Below are positions 12,201 through 23,904 of a stretch of DNA of 64,000 nucleotides, piece by piece. The notes below the pieces were generated by a model. The model was not told the DNA's origin, ran no database searches, and was given only the letters and a program-made list of their open reading frames with translations. The DNA is from Solanum dulcamara (taxonomy: Eukaryota; Streptophyta; Magnoliopsida; Solanales; Solanaceae), in assembly GCF_947179165.1 (NCBI RefSeq), contig NC_077243.1:4706001-4770000 (forward strand), read 5' to 3'. Positions within the stretch are counted from its first letter, which is position 1. Every line of letters begins with the position of its first letter. Both the position numbers and the translations under genes were made by a program.

Positions 12201-13265
12201 TATAATTTCTGGACGTGGCCCACATAAATATGGTTATATATTAGTGGCGAAAAGTAATTTCTTCAAATTATAGTTATGTTAAATAATTAACTAATATATG
12301 TTTGCTTAGTCGCATAATTTTTTTCCCAAAAAAAAACATTTAACATGAATTTTAAAATTTAAAATTTGTAATTGGCGTTCGTTTCAACTACGGGCATGCA
12401 TTCAGTTTTTCGGTTTAGTTTTGTATCATTCGGTTTCGATTTTGGTTTTTCGATTTCGCTTTTGAAAAAGTGTAATTCTATTCAAACAAAAAAAATGATT
12501 TGCTTCATTTTTTCTCTTTTTGATTTAGTTTTTTTGGTTTGGCTATTTGGTTATGTCAATAATTAATAGCATAATCAACGTTTATATTTGCATGCTTAAA
12601 AATAATTACACACAATGAGAAGTAATAATATTGAATCTCCTATATACACTTTCTAATATAAGTCACGAGTAAAATTTTAAAAGACAATACTTAGTGAAAT
12701 AACAATGGCCAGTGAATCGGGCCTAAATATCCTAGTATGGTAAATTATTAATACCCTAATAAAAATCATCTAACAAAAAAAATGAAAGTGGTTAATTATA
12801 ATTTAAATTTTTAATCTAAATATTATATATATATATAATAATTCAATTTTTATTTTTCTAAATTCTAAACCAAATCAAAAAATCAATCTAAATTAAAATT
12901 TAATTTAATTTTTCAATTTAATCCGAATAATGCACCCCTCTAGTTTGAACCCAATATCCCATGGCTAGACTACAAGCCCATTAATCACTATTGGGTCGAC
13001 ATGTGATTTGTCGTTCTGGATCGACCTAAATATTCATTCAACCCCATGAAATGGAAATGAATAGGATACTATAGTTTAGTTTAATAAAGTGATTAATTAA
13101 AATATGATAAAGATCACTTAATTAGTAGTTTCAGGAGACTTCCATGTCCATACTAATGACGTGGACTCATTTTGGAGTTGACACGTGTACAAATCCCATT
13201 TGGTAAAATCATAGGGCCCTTGTCCTATTACGTCCGAGGTGTCTCCCGAACCATCTGTTCTTCAA
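9295..13265. other. Intergenic, AT-rich, repeat remnants
   Basis: No coding signal. Positions 9295-9420 are probably the 5' UTR of the SnRK1 beta-gamma gene. About 9800-10300 holds two decayed copies of a repeat containing CTTTAAACTTTGCATGT-like sequence, reminiscent of Stowaway debris. About 11700-12260 is a dispersed repeat annotated separately. About 12400-12550 has GGTTTTTCGATTTCG-type simple sequence. ORFs here are short and without recognisable domains. Confidence 0.6.
11710..12260. repeat. Dispersed repeat with internal (TATACAAAT)-rich subrepeats
   Basis: The segment repeats a pattern of CGCTTGCCAATATACAAATA followed by TACAAATTCTGNATTTATAC several times. A second diverged copy lies at 46190-46640, sharing GTTATGGATATTTTCATTTG. 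It is a non-coding interspersed family of unknown class. Confidence 0.7.
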
Positions 13266-13275
13266 CTATATATTA
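13181..13275 (+). promoter_or_regulatory. Promoter of first MLRQ/B12D-like gene
   Basis: A G-box/ABRE-like ACACGTGTAC lies at 13181-13190 and a TATA box (CTATATATTA) at 13266-13275, about 107 bp before the ATG. Spacing is ordinary for a plant pol II promoter. Confidence 0.55.
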
Positions 13276-13381
13276 AATGGACAATCACAAATACAAGCCA
13301 AGTGTGATCAACCACAATTAGCAATTCCATTTTGAACTTCTAACTAATTACTTAGACATACATAAATTTCTCGTTACTTCT

Positions 13382-14661
13382 ATGGCTTTCAGATCAGTGG
13401 TAAGTCCCAATTTCCATTATATAACTTGGTGATCATGAATGTTGTTCCTTAATTAATTATATGCTCATTATTTGTATTATATTAATGCTAGATTAAAATG
13501 CTATTTTTGGATGTTGCAGTCTTCTCTAAAATCCACAGTGAATCAGTTGAAGGGAAGATCATCATCACTAAATTATGCTACAGCAGCCATGTCAAAACTT
13601 AAGGCGGCTTCACCCCTCCAACTCAAAGAGATTGTTCCCAAGTAAGATTATCAATCATCGCTACTCTGTTCCTAAATAACTCATAACTAACATAATTTAA
13701 CTCATCGTTAAATTACTCGTAGCGAATGAAATTTAATTCATGTGTAGCTACATAATAAGTGGTCATTTGAACGTAAAAATTGTAAAATTGAAAGAAAAAA
13801 AAGTAGAACTATTTGTTTTCAAGTTGAAAATGATAGTTGAAAATTGAAGGTTATTTTTGGACATGAATATAAATTAAAATGTTATTGAATTTTTTTTTAG
13901 TGATTTGAAGTGAAATTTTGATCGGAAATTTGTAACAATTCCATGTTAAACAATTTTTCATTTTTTTTTCAAAAATTATACACGGCCAAAGGAGCACTAA
14001 GAGCCTATTTGGATTGACTTAAAAGTTAATCAAATCTACTTTTAAATCATTTTTAGCTTTTGGGAATGTTTGACAAAGTTTAAAATAAGTTAAAAATCAA
14101 AAGTAGAATTTTCCTACTTTTTATTTTTTGACTTAAAAATCCTCAGTTTGATTTTTCATTTTTTTCCCAGCCAATCCAAGACTTCAAGTTTAATTAAATT
14201 TACAGAAGTTGTTCTAAATTGGGCGCAGGTCACGGAAGGGAGACTTCGTGCCAGTGTGTGTGGCGATAGGCATGATCGGACTGTCGACGAGTTTCGGGAT
14301 ACACACGGCGATGCAGCAGCTGAGGCGATCCCCTAATGTATTTGTGAAGAAATCAAGAAGGAAAACTCTGCCAGAAATAGTGGAACCAGAACATGTTGCG
14401 AAAGAGGCCCAAAAGTTTGACAACAAATCTTTATTCCGAAAGGTGGCTCACATTCAGGATTTTGCTAGCAAGCGTGTTATTCCTGATACTCGTGGAGACA
14501 TTTATACAAAGTTAGTACTTAATTTATTTAGTCTAGTAAAGCTAGAAGAACTATTTCGTAACTGCTTTCCAATTATTTTTATTACTTATTAAAGTAATTT
14601 GTGTTGCAGGAAGCCGGGTGTGGAGACGTTGAAAACTATAGGAGTGGATCCAAAGATGTAA
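13382..14661 (+). CDS. Small mitochondrial single-span protein, MLRQ/B12D-like (copy A)
   Basis: Four exons: 13382-13399, 13520-13641, 14229-14510 and 14610-14661, giving 157 residues; all introns are GT..AG and the frame holds. The N-terminus (MAFRSV, then Ser/Lys/Arg-rich) looks like a mitochondrial presequence. One hydrophobic segment follows (DFVPVCVAIGMIGLSTSFGI, about residues 50-70), then a basic stretch (RRSPNVFVKKSRRK) and the tail ETLKTIGVDPKM. A short membrane span followed by P-N-V and basic residues resembles the NADH dehydrogenase MLRQ/B12D family, but this is inferred from pattern only and the family call is tentative. It is paralogous to 21238-22762, with identical intron positions and phases and an 18-bp first exon. 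Intron 2 carries a decayed MITE piece at about 13998-14140. Confidence 0.8.
13998..14140. repeat. MITE fragment in intron 2 of copy A
   Basis: GAGCCTATTTGGATTGACTT starts a segment similar to the left end of the MITE at 47014 and to about 40006. Only part is kept and no clear target duplication was found. Confidence 0.5.
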
Positions 14662-14740
14662 ATCATAGGCTTGTTGTGAAGTTTGGTTGCATTTTAGAGT
14701 TCACTTTCTAATTCTGTAATATGGTATGTGTGTATATATA

Positions 14741-15635
14741 TGTTGGATTTTAAAGGTGTGAATGAGAATGAAAGGTTGTGATATTTATAAAAGGTTGTTC
14801 CTTTTTCAAAGTGTTGTGATCGTTTCGAAAGGTTGTGACTTTTTTTATAGAGATGCGACTTTTTTGAAAGATTGTAACTTTTGTGAAGAGTTGTGACTTA
14901 TTTGATAAGTCACAATAAGTGTTAGGACCAAAATAATTAGGTGTCATGCAAAAGCTAGCAAAACAAACCTTGAATGACCATGAGTAAGAAGACAAACGAG
15001 AAATATACCATAAGAGACAAATATTTAACGTGGTTCGGTCAACTGACCTACGTCCACAAGAGGAGATGAGCAATCCACTATAAATATGAGAGTACAAATA
15101 TCGAGAGAAATAACCTCACACAATTCACTCGGAATAAAAAGAGGTTCACACAAGTGCTAACGTAACACTTGTGTCTCACCGTTTCTCCCCTACACAAAAC
15201 TCTCAAATCCCTTAAGACTACATTGTGAATGCTACCAAGTTAGAAGGAATAAGCCTCTATTTATAGAGTTATGAATCTTTTCCTATAAGAAAAAAGACTA
15301 GCCAAATATGGAGACATTGTGATTTCCTTTTAGAAAAAAGAAAACCTAATTATACTAGGAAATTCAGGGCAAAAACCCAACAATAAGTACTTGTTCACAC
15401 TATTTTTTGTTGTCTATAAATAGTGGATTTTCCTCTCATTTTTAAACATTGAATTTCTCCCTGCATATATTTTCTTACAAACAAAGTTGAGTCTTTGTGT
15501 GATTTTGTTGCTGGCTTTTGAGTTCGCTGAAATTATTGAAGTTTGAGATACCGCTACTTTTTTAATAGTTTATCCGTTTTATCTTGAGAGGAAATAATCT
15601 ATAACCTCGGGTACAGTGAGGGGATTAGTGTTAGT
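14741..15635 (+). repeat. Left LTR of decayed Copia element, interrupted
   Basis: It aligns with the right LTR from TGTTGGATTTTAAAGG through GTACAGTGAGGGGATTA, apart from the foreign insertion 14920-15382. The 3' end is missing or replaced: after about 15630 comes a 33-bp tandem duplication with TTTTCAATATAAAGTGATCT (to about 15690) instead of LTR sequence. Confidence 0.75.
14920..15382. mobile_element. Solo LTR (463 bp) inserted in another LTR
   Basis: Starts TGTTAGGACC and ends CCCAACA, flanked by the 5-bp duplication ATAAG (14915-14919 and 15383-15387). The right LTR of the host element has no such insertion, which gives an empty-site comparison. It contains ACGTGGTTCGGTC and no coding sequence. 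A short TRIM-like element is an alternative, but no internal domain is present. Confidence 0.85.
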
Positions 15636-15939
15636 ATTTTCAATATAAAGTGATCTTTAGTGTTAGTATTTTCAATATAAAGTGATCTGTCTAATTGTGA
15701 CAGAAGCAAAAAAAATATACTAGTAACATAAAATTAATGATTTTGTATATGTAATGAATGCCTCTATGAATTAAACTTTGACAATATGTAAAGATTTGTC
15801 AGAGAAAATTGAAGTACTAAATTTTTTTTGTAGAATATTATCTTTAAAAGAAGTTTATGCTGTCAATATGTATTTTGATAGTATACATTTGAAAGCATGA
15901 GAAAACAAATATGTGAAAAATTATTTTCAAATACTTGAA

Positions 15940-16163
15940 AAATATTTTTGAGATCATATTTAAAATATAGGGGTTATTTGCTTGTGATAAAGATAAAATT
16001 AGCCTTGGTGTCTAATTTAAATGTGGAAGCACAAGATATGAAATTGAATGATATTCTTGTATTATGTTATATCCACAAAATTCTTGGAGTATATTTTGGT
16101 CGTCGAGTTTCTCTTTTGCTAGTATATGATATGCTATGACTAGTATGAAACTATCAAATTAAT

Positions 16164-16240
<77 letters not shown>

Positions 16241-18998
16241 TTGTTCAAAAGAATTGTGTTCTCTTATGAAAAAATGTCACTTAAAATGTTGTGATCTTTC
16301 ATGAAAATACATGTCTAATAAAATATAATTATTTGTATAGACATGAATATTGATAAAAAAAAATCATCTGTCATGTTTTGTGTTATAAAGAAGCATTTGG
16401 TTCATATGTTTTTGCTGGACCCGATTAGACTATGTTCATGGGTAATTTTGCAATAATCAAAATTGAAGAATATGGAAAGGTCCTCTTGAAAATGACATTT
16501 AACAAGGTGCTGACTTTGAACAATATCTGTATTTGACAAAATTATAATAAATAAGAAAATAATATTTGTAGGAAAAGATTAACTTCACGGAGGGTCTTTT
16601 CAAACTCAATATTTCTGGCCCTTGTTACTTTCTTAAGTCAAATTATTTATGACATGAACGTTTGGGACATGTCAATTACAAAGCCTTGTGAGAACTGATC
16701 AACTTAGAAGTTTTGCCTAATTTTGAGTACAATAAATCAAAATGTCAAGTTTGTATTGAATATAAGTATGCTAAGCATCCTTATAAATCTATTGAAATGA
16801 ATGATCCCTTAGAGTAGATTCACATTGACATTTGTGATATGAAGTCAGCACCATCTCGTGGTGGGAAAAAAAAATTCATAACTTTTATTGATGATTGCAC
16901 TATTGTTATATCTATTTGCTGAATGGTAATGATGAAGCAATAGAAGTATTTAGGCAATATAAAAATTGAAGTTGAAAATCAGTTGGGTAAAAAGATAAGA
17001 AGTGATAGAGTTGTAGAGTATGAATCTCATTTTGGAAAATATGTTTGGAAAATGGAATCATCCATCAAACTACTGTCCCTTACTCACCTCAATCTAATGG
17101 AGTTACAGAAAAGAAAAATCAAACTTTAAAGGAAATGATGAATGCCTTACTTGTAATTCAGGTTTTACCACAAAATTTGTGGTGAATCCATCCTCACAAC
17201 AAAATACAGTTTATTTCATATGAGAAATGAAAAGGAAGAAAGCCTAACTTGAAATTTTTTAAAGTATGGGGTGTCTAAGTTCCTAAACATAAAAGGGTCA
17301 CAATAGAACTTAAGATTGTGGATCATGTTTTCATTGAATATGCTACAAACAGTAAAGCATGTCGATTTTTGGTTTATAAGTCCGAACATTCGGATATTCA
17401 AAGGACATCTACTTCATTTGGATCTGATTTTGTAACATTTCTTTTTAAACATGAGCCTCAAACATTCAAAAAAATCTATGTCCATTGCAGACTCATCCTT
17501 TGGAAAGAGGCTGTCAATAGAGAGATTGATTCAATCTTGAGCATCCACACTTGGGAATTGGTTAATCTTTCATCAGGAAACAAATTTTTTGGTGCAAAAT
17601 GGATTTTCAAAAAAAAAAATGAAGGTTGATGAAACTATTGAATAATATAAGGCAAGACTTGTAGTCAAAGGATTTAAACAAAAAGAAGGCCATGATTATT
17701 TTGATACATACTCACCTATAACAAGGATTATATCCATTCAGCTGTTAATTGTACTAGCTGCAATATATGACCTTGAAATTCATCAAATGGATGTAAAAAC
17801 AGCTTTCTTAAATAGAGAATTGGAGGAAGAAACTTACATGGAACAACCCAAGGGCTTTGTGGTTCCTGGTAAAGAAAATAAAATTTGCAAACTTGTTAAG
17901 TCACTTTATGGACTAAAACAAGCACCCAAACAATGACACGCGAAGTTTGACCCAATCATGTTGACAAATGAATTTAAGATTAATGAGTATGATAAAAGTG
18001 TTTACATTAAAAACACTCTAAACAAAGTTGTCATTGTTTGTTTATATGTGGATGATATGCTAATAATGAGTAACAACATTGCAAACATAAATTCGACTAA
18101 GCGTATGCTTTCGAGCATGTTTGATATGAAAGATCTACGAGTTGCCGATTTGATATTGGGAATTAAGATTTACAAAACTCCTCAAGGTATAGTATTGTCT
18201 CAAACTCATTATATCCAAAAGGTACTTGAAAAGTACAAGTACTTAAACTTAAAAAGTGCAAAAACACTAATTGATGTGAACCTTGATCTTACTAAGAGTA
18301 AAGGTGAAAGTCAGGCTCAATTGGATTATGCAAGAGTATTGGGAAGTTTGATGTACATCAAGAACTATACATGACCAGACATAGCTTGTGCTATAAGTAA
18401 ATTGAGTCGATACATAAGTAATTCCAACCAAGATCATTAGATGGCAATGAAACGAGTTTTGGTATAGTTAAAACATACTTAAACTATATTTTACATTATA
18501 AAAAATATCCAATAGTACTAAAAGGATATAGTGATGCAAATTGAATTACCGAGTCAAATAAAGTAAAATTCACAAATGGATATGTATTTACTCTTGGTGG
18601 AAGAGCAGTCTCTTGGAAATCTTTCAAACAGACATGTATCGCTCGCTCTACAATGAAATCTGAGTTTATCACTCTAAATAAGGCCGGTGAAGAATCTTAA
18701 TGGCTTCGAAATTTCTTGAAAGATATTCTTTTAGGCCCAAGTCTTTGGCACTAATATGCACCGTAATAATCAAATTGTAATATGTAGGCCAGAGAGCATG
18801 ATATATAACGAAAAGTCTCATCATATAGGACGAAGACACAATACCGTCAGACAACTACTCTCTAGTGGAATTATCACAATTGACTATGTAAAATCAAAGA
18901 ATAATGTGTCGGATCCACTTATAAAAGGCCTAACTAGAGAGGGAGTTGAAGAGATCATCAACGAGAATAGGACTATGGCCAAAGACAAATCATCATGA
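15940..18998 (+). pseudogene. Copia gag-pol remnant
   Basis: Order is that of Copia: gag debris (about 15940-16600, split by an AT microsatellite), pre-integrase and integrase (about 16640-17180, with PYSPQSNGVTEK-like sequence across breaks), reverse transcriptase (about 17490-18370, including LYVDDMLIMSN) and RNase H (about 18500-18998, with NGKSHHIGRRHNTVRQLL-like sequence ending GLTREGVEEI). In-frame stops and frameshifts occur in every domain. It cannot encode an active polyprotein. Confidence 0.85.
16167..16239. repeat. (AT)n microsatellite
   Basis: Uninterrupted AT dinucleotide run of about 73 bp (36 units) inside the decayed Copia element. Such runs are usually length-polymorphic. 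Confidence 0.97.
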
Positions 18999-19570
18999 CG
19001 GTAACTCTACTTAGAAGATTGGAGATCCCAAGATCTAGGTTCAACGAGATCAAACAAAGTCATTGATAACGGTTCAATATTGTCAAAATAATTTTTATGA
19101 TCCATTCTCATGATGCGACAATGATCAGTAACAAGGATAAGACATTATGACCTTTTAATGATATCTAAGTTTGATACAGGGAATATCAAATGGTGTTTCT
19201 ATGGGATAACACATTTAGATATCACCTATGTAAGTGTGAAGTGTAAGCCGCTTCAAGGAGAATCCGGTAAGGTCAGTTCTCTACGCACTTATGAACCAAG
19301 AAGTGTTCATGGCTGAAAGGTAAAACTCAATGAGAACCAAAAATAGTTAAATGGTTGATTGTGTGACTTATGTTGTCTAGGTATACACCAAAGCTCGACA
19401 GTTCAAAGATATCAAATCTATCAATTGACCGAGTATATCCGATATATGTTCAATACAGAAAGTTCAAAGGGAAACCTACTTATCCAGATGCAATTAATTC
19501 TTACTTACAAATCACACAGTTTTTCATGCATATGTTTTAACAATAGTCATTCCCCATTCGTGTGGGGGAT

Positions 19571-20173
19571 TGTTGGATTTTAAAGGTGTGAATGGGAAAT
19601 GAAAAGTTGTGACATTTACGAAAGGTTATGCCTTTTTCAAAGGGTTGTGACCGTTCCGAAAGGTTGTGAACTTTTAAAGTGTTGAGACCATTCCGAAAGG
19701 TTGTGACTTTTCGAAAGATTATGACTTTTTTAAAAAAAAAATGTGATTGTTTTAAAGAGTTGCGACTTTTCTGAAAGGTTGTGACTTTTGTGAAGGGTTG
19801 TGACTTTTTCGATAAGCCATAATAAACACTTGTTCACACTATCCTTTGTTGTCTATAAATAGAGGATTTTTCTCTCATTTTTAAACATTGAATTTCTCCT
19901 CTTCTGCATATATTTTCTTACAAACAAAGTTGAGTCTTTGTGTGATTTTGTTGTTGGCTTTTGAGTTCGCTGAAATTATTGAAGTTTGAGGTACCGCTAC
20001 TTTTTAAATATTTTATCCGTTTTATCTTGGAAAGAAATAATCCATAACCTCGGGTACAGTGAGGGGATTAAATTCCTTAATGATACAATGAATTATGTGG
20101 ATTCGGATACTGTTTTTTTTATTTTCATCTTTATAGAGTCTGGTTTACTAACCTTAATACGGGAGGAATAACA
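19571..20173 (+). repeat. Right LTR of decayed Copia element
   Basis: About 603 bp, TGTTGG..TAACA. It contains a series of GGTTGTGAC-type subrepeats (19600-19810) and the conserved CCATAACCTCGGGTACAGTG stretch shared with the left LTR. Confidence 0.75.
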
Positions 20174-20178
20174 ATATA

Positions 20179-21160
20179 TTAGGTAGATATATGTAGATGT
20201 GTTTTAAGTTTACATGTTGGTGAAATCCTTGATGTTATGCATTTAGTACAGCTTTGTGGATACTAAAGAAATTCTGATGCAATTGGGCTTCTTTCCAAAG
20301 TCATGTCATCTTTCTTTGCCTTTAATTTCTAAATGGATCCGAGGACTTTCGAGTACTCTGTTGCTGAATACGTTAAAAAATATTACACCCCTACTTTTAC
20401 AATGTAAAGGGGCAAGCTATATTATTATTATCTCAAAAAATATATCCATCTAAGTTTGTGGAAGGCGTTAGGCTTAGATTTATGTCTAATGTCAATCCGC
20501 AGAAAGCAAGTATACAAAATATCAATGGAATATTAGTCAAACATATAGGTCGATTTGATGGACTTCTCCAATAACGAATATATCGTATGTGAGATTTTGT
20601 GAATTTAAATTTAATTGGGTTTTAATATAGATATCAAACATTGAATGGAAAAAGAAGAAGAAAATAAATGTTCTTATTGAATTGTAATTTTTTTAATTGT
20701 TATTTTAGAAAATAAACGTTCTTATTGAATTGTAATTTTTTTATAGTTATTTTTTTTAGGGTGAAACGAATTTGGTAGTTGAAATACTTCGAAATGATTT
20801 ACTACCAATTGAGAAATCTACCTAATAATAATTATACCTAAATTACCTTAGTTACGTTGATTTAGATAAAATTGTACCATGTGTGATCTTAACGTCTTTT
20901 ATATACAGATAGTCAAAGAAGACGAGTTTATGAGATTATAGACGATGTATTCCTGGGTATAACCATTAAGTTGGGAGTAGAGCGGTTTGTCAGCCAAAAG
21001 AAAACAACAATAAATAAATAAAAAGAAAACATAAACTTAGTCATATTTATTTAGCATAAGACATGAGTCACCGCTAGCGCAAAGTGGACTTGTCAGCTCT
21101 GGACGAGTGTCCTTAATTCTGCATGCCTACCACTTGGTGTCGCTTATCGATGTCTCCGTC
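20179..21160. other. Intergenic upstream of copy B
   Basis: No gene recognised. About 20660-20750 contains a roughly 50-bp direct duplication with GTTCTTATTGAATTGTAATT. The rest is unique AT-rich sequence leading into the promoter of the next gene. Confidence 0.6.
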
Positions 21161-21163
21161 GTC

Positions 21164-21173
21164 AATATATAAG
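21164..21173 (+). promoter_or_regulatory. TATA box of copy B
   Basis: AATATATAAG lies 65-74 bp upstream of the ATG at 21238, a position similar to that of the TATA box in copy A. Confidence 0.55.
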
Positions 21174-21237
21174 AAGAACCATATATCTCTACAACAGTTA
21201 AAATAACCTTTGTTGTTACTACTCATATTTTGCATCA

Positions 21238-22762
21238 ATGGCTTTCAAGTCTTCGGTAAGTCCAATTAATTAGCTAGTTTCTTATATTTTGATTAGTCAA
21301 ATGTGTGTGTTCAATATTCGTTGAAATATTTGCTCAACCTTAAATGTAGAGTTTGTGGAAATCTATGGCTGCTCGTGTTAGCGCAAATTCTGCATTTGCA
21401 AAATCAAATGTTACCAAATGGAGGTCATACGCCAGTACTGCTGAGCATCCAGAAGCTAAGCACAGGTGAATTTTGGTTCTATAACAAAAAAAAAAATTAG
21501 AAAGGGGTAATTGCAATTTTGGCTACCTTAATATAATTGTCTATGCATTTCTAAACTTTGATTAGCAAATGTGTATTTGGTCCTTTTATTTAGGAAAAGT
21601 GTCTTTAGCACTTGATAGTAGAAGGCTAATTGAGTTGTTTAGCACTTGATAATTTGTTAAATTTTAGCTCGCACACGCACACAATGAAAGGAATCAAAAG
21701 GATAAAAACTTGTTTTCACGGCTGTTTACCCCAAATCAACAGATGAATAGTGAATTATAGTATATAATTTATGACTTTTAGCACTTAACCATGACTAATT
21801 AGTTCTCATATGGAACGATAATCTTACTAATATGGAAAATGATTGTACTTAATAGTTGAGCGTAAATTAGAAATTAAGCTACTAGTATTAATTCTACATT
21901 TTAGAAGTAAAAGCACTATGTTGATGACTTGATGTTAACTTGAAAACAGGGGATCCATGAAAGGAGATTTCGTTCCGGTGTACGTATCGCTGGGACTAAT
22001 AGCGCTATCGGTGGGTTTTGGGTTACAAACTGCGAAGCATCAGCTGACTCGGGCACCCAATGTGTCTGTGAAGAAATCAAGGAGGGAAACTATACCCGAA
22101 GTCACTGAACCGGAGGAGGTTGTAGACGAAGCAGTCAAATTCATAAGGAAATCCTTCTTCCGAAGAGTGGCTCATGTTCAGGATTTTGATAATCAATCTG
22201 TCATGCATTATCCTATACGTGGGGATGTTCTTGCAAGGTACTTCAATATGCTTCTAGTACTCTCCTCTCTTGAGATTTGCCCCTTTCATCCGTAGGGTGT
22301 ACTCAGCCATGTTAAGAAGTTTATTAAATATATATAAATAATGAATTTAGAATTTATTTATTAATATTTGAAATAATCATTATAAAATTTAAAATTCATC
22401 AAGTTAAAATTTTGGGTTTTGCCTCTAATTGAAGGAGTATTCGTTTCTAGTATCATAGTTGTCGTAGACCAAGCTGATGATATGACATGTATTGTCCTTG
22501 TTGAGATCTGGATTGGGTCTCTGATACCATATTTCTCACCGTCACTGGCCAAGCTCGTGGCATGTTTTTGTCCGATTTGACCCGACGAATTTTTCTGTTG
22601 GATCAGTGATGACATCTTTAGTATAAAGTCAGTATTTATTTGAAAAGGCAAACGAATATGAATATATACTACATGATTTGTGCTTTAATTTTGTGATTTT
22701 ATTGGTTTCATTGTAGGGAACCTCACACTGAGACATTGAAATCCGTGGGAGTGAATCCGTAA
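21238..22762 (+). CDS. Small mitochondrial single-span protein, MLRQ/B12D-like (copy B)
   Basis: Four exons: 21238-21255, 21350-21465, 21950-22237 and 22717-22762, giving 155 residues. Exon count, phases and the 18-bp first exon match copy A (13382-14661), so the two are a tandem duplication. The N-terminus (MAFKSSSLWKSMAARVS) is basic and hydroxylated, like a mitochondrial presequence. One membrane span (DFVPVYVSLGLIALSVGFGL) is followed by RAPNVSVKKSRRET, RRVAHVQDFD and a C-terminal ETLKSVGVNP. The core is well conserved between copies while the presequence is not, as expected if both are translated. The MLRQ/B12D assignment rests on topology and the P-N-V/basic motif only. Confidence 0.82.
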
Positions 22763-23452
22763 TTGAAATAAGCTTTATGCATTTTGGATCCAAGATTTGC
22801 AAATTGGAGAATACATTGAAGGCGATGTGGCGACGTTTTCTCATACTTTTTGAAGAGACGTATATATAGCGTCGCAGCATTAAATAAATAAAAATGCCGA
22901 TATGTATGTATGTATGTATGTATTTCCAGCTAATTATGTTATTAGTTGAACAAACAGCAGTTGTATGCTTTACTTGGATTTTATGCTAGCTTTAAAGTTC
23001 TAGAAACAAGGCTGGATAGCAAGTTTTCACTATTGTAAGTCGTAAAGAAGAATAATAGACCTTTCACTATTTGGACTTGCTTTCTCAATAAATGGATCCA
23101 TCTTTTTAAATCCGTATCACACTCTGAATAACATACGGTTAATGTGACATTTTAATATTAATAAAAATAAATAATATATCCCGTATCACATTTTAATATT
23201 AATAAAAATAAATAATATATTCCATATATCACGTTATGTCAATTGGAATATGGAATATGGAATATGGAATATGGAAGACATTATATTTGTGCCTCTTTTC
23301 TCTCACCATCATCAATGGTGGTAAAATATGGTTATTCTCTCATCATCATCCATGGTGGTAAAATATGGTTATTCTCTCATCATCATCCATGGTGGTAAAA
23401 TATGGTTATTAGTTGTTAGTAATTTTTGTAATTACTAATTTCAGTAATTTTT
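22763..23452. other. Intergenic, simple and tandem repeats
   Basis: Contains a (TATG)n run at about 22900-22923, two copies of a roughly 42-bp ATTTTAATATTAATAAAAAT unit at about 23140-23230, and a short GGAATAT repeat at about 23250-23275. No coding signal apart from the 3' UTR of copy B. Confidence 0.65.
23300..23410. repeat. 3 x 37-bp minisatellite
   Basis: Three consecutive 37-bp units (23300-23336, 23337-23373, 23374-23410) with core CATGGTGGTAAAATATGGTT. Units 2 and 3 are identical; unit 1 differs at a few positions. Confidence 0.93.
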
Positions 23453-23557
23453 GTAACTACTAATTCTTTAAAAAAGGGCAGTCCGGTGCACTTAAGCTCC
23501 CGCTATGCGCAGGGTTCGGGGAAGGGTCCGACCACAAGGGTATGTTGTACGCAGCCT

Positions 23558-23904
23558 TGAACAAATTGGTTCTGAGCTTCAGTGAGCTTAGAACCTTCTT
23601 GTGGAAGTACAAATCAGAGAAAACATGAAGTCACTCACAGAAGATTGAAGAAGAAGAAGAAGCAGAAGCGAGAAGAGAGAGAAGAGAGAGAAAGAAAAAT
23701 CTTTCTTACATTTTCTGATCTGTGTGTTTCACACACACACTTTTAATGAGTGTATATATCCATATACTTATACACTTAACCAACGCTCAAAATAACAATC
23801 CACCAATTAGTTATAACCAACTCAACTAACTAACTGCCTAATTAGCATTTTAACAAACCTTGGTCAAATGACCAAACAATCCCTAGCTTGCTTAACCTCT
23901 AACA
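23558..23904 (-). repeat. 3' LTR of Copia element
   Basis: 347 bp, plus-strand start TGAACAAATTGG, end CTCTAACA. It contains a GA-rich tract and a TATATCCATATACTTATAC stretch. The gag-pol stop codon lies 11-13 bp inside it. Confidence 0.95.

Larger units (their letters stand above)
14741..20173 (+). mobile_element. Decayed Ty1/Copia retrotransposon
   Basis: Both LTRs begin TGTTGGATTTTAAAGGTGTG (14741 and 19571). The right LTR is preceded by the polypurine tract GTGGGGGAT. The right LTR ends AATAACA at 20173, and the 5 bp ATATA flanks both ends (14736-14740 and 20174-20178); in AT-rich DNA this is only moderate support. The left LTR has diverged after about 15630, carries a 463-bp solo LTR, and no clean primer site is visible. 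Domains read on the plus strand but are broken. The element separates the two MLRQ/B12D-like paralogues. Confidence 0.8.

Noticed and set aside
12372..12566. 64-codon Phe/Gly-rich ORF
   Set aside because: It arises from TTTCGGTTT-type simple sequence, with no splice or family support.
14750..15097. 115-codon minus-strand ORF
   Set aside because: It spans the junction between an LTR and a nested solo LTR and has no domain.
16167..16239. Possible matrix attachment or origin signal in the AT run
   Set aside because: A plain AT microsatellite inside dead retrotransposon sequence explains it.
23640..23700. CRISPR-like or functional GA repeat
   Set aside because: It is a GA-rich tract present identically in both LTRs of the Copia element; no spacer-repeat structure exists anywhere in the window.
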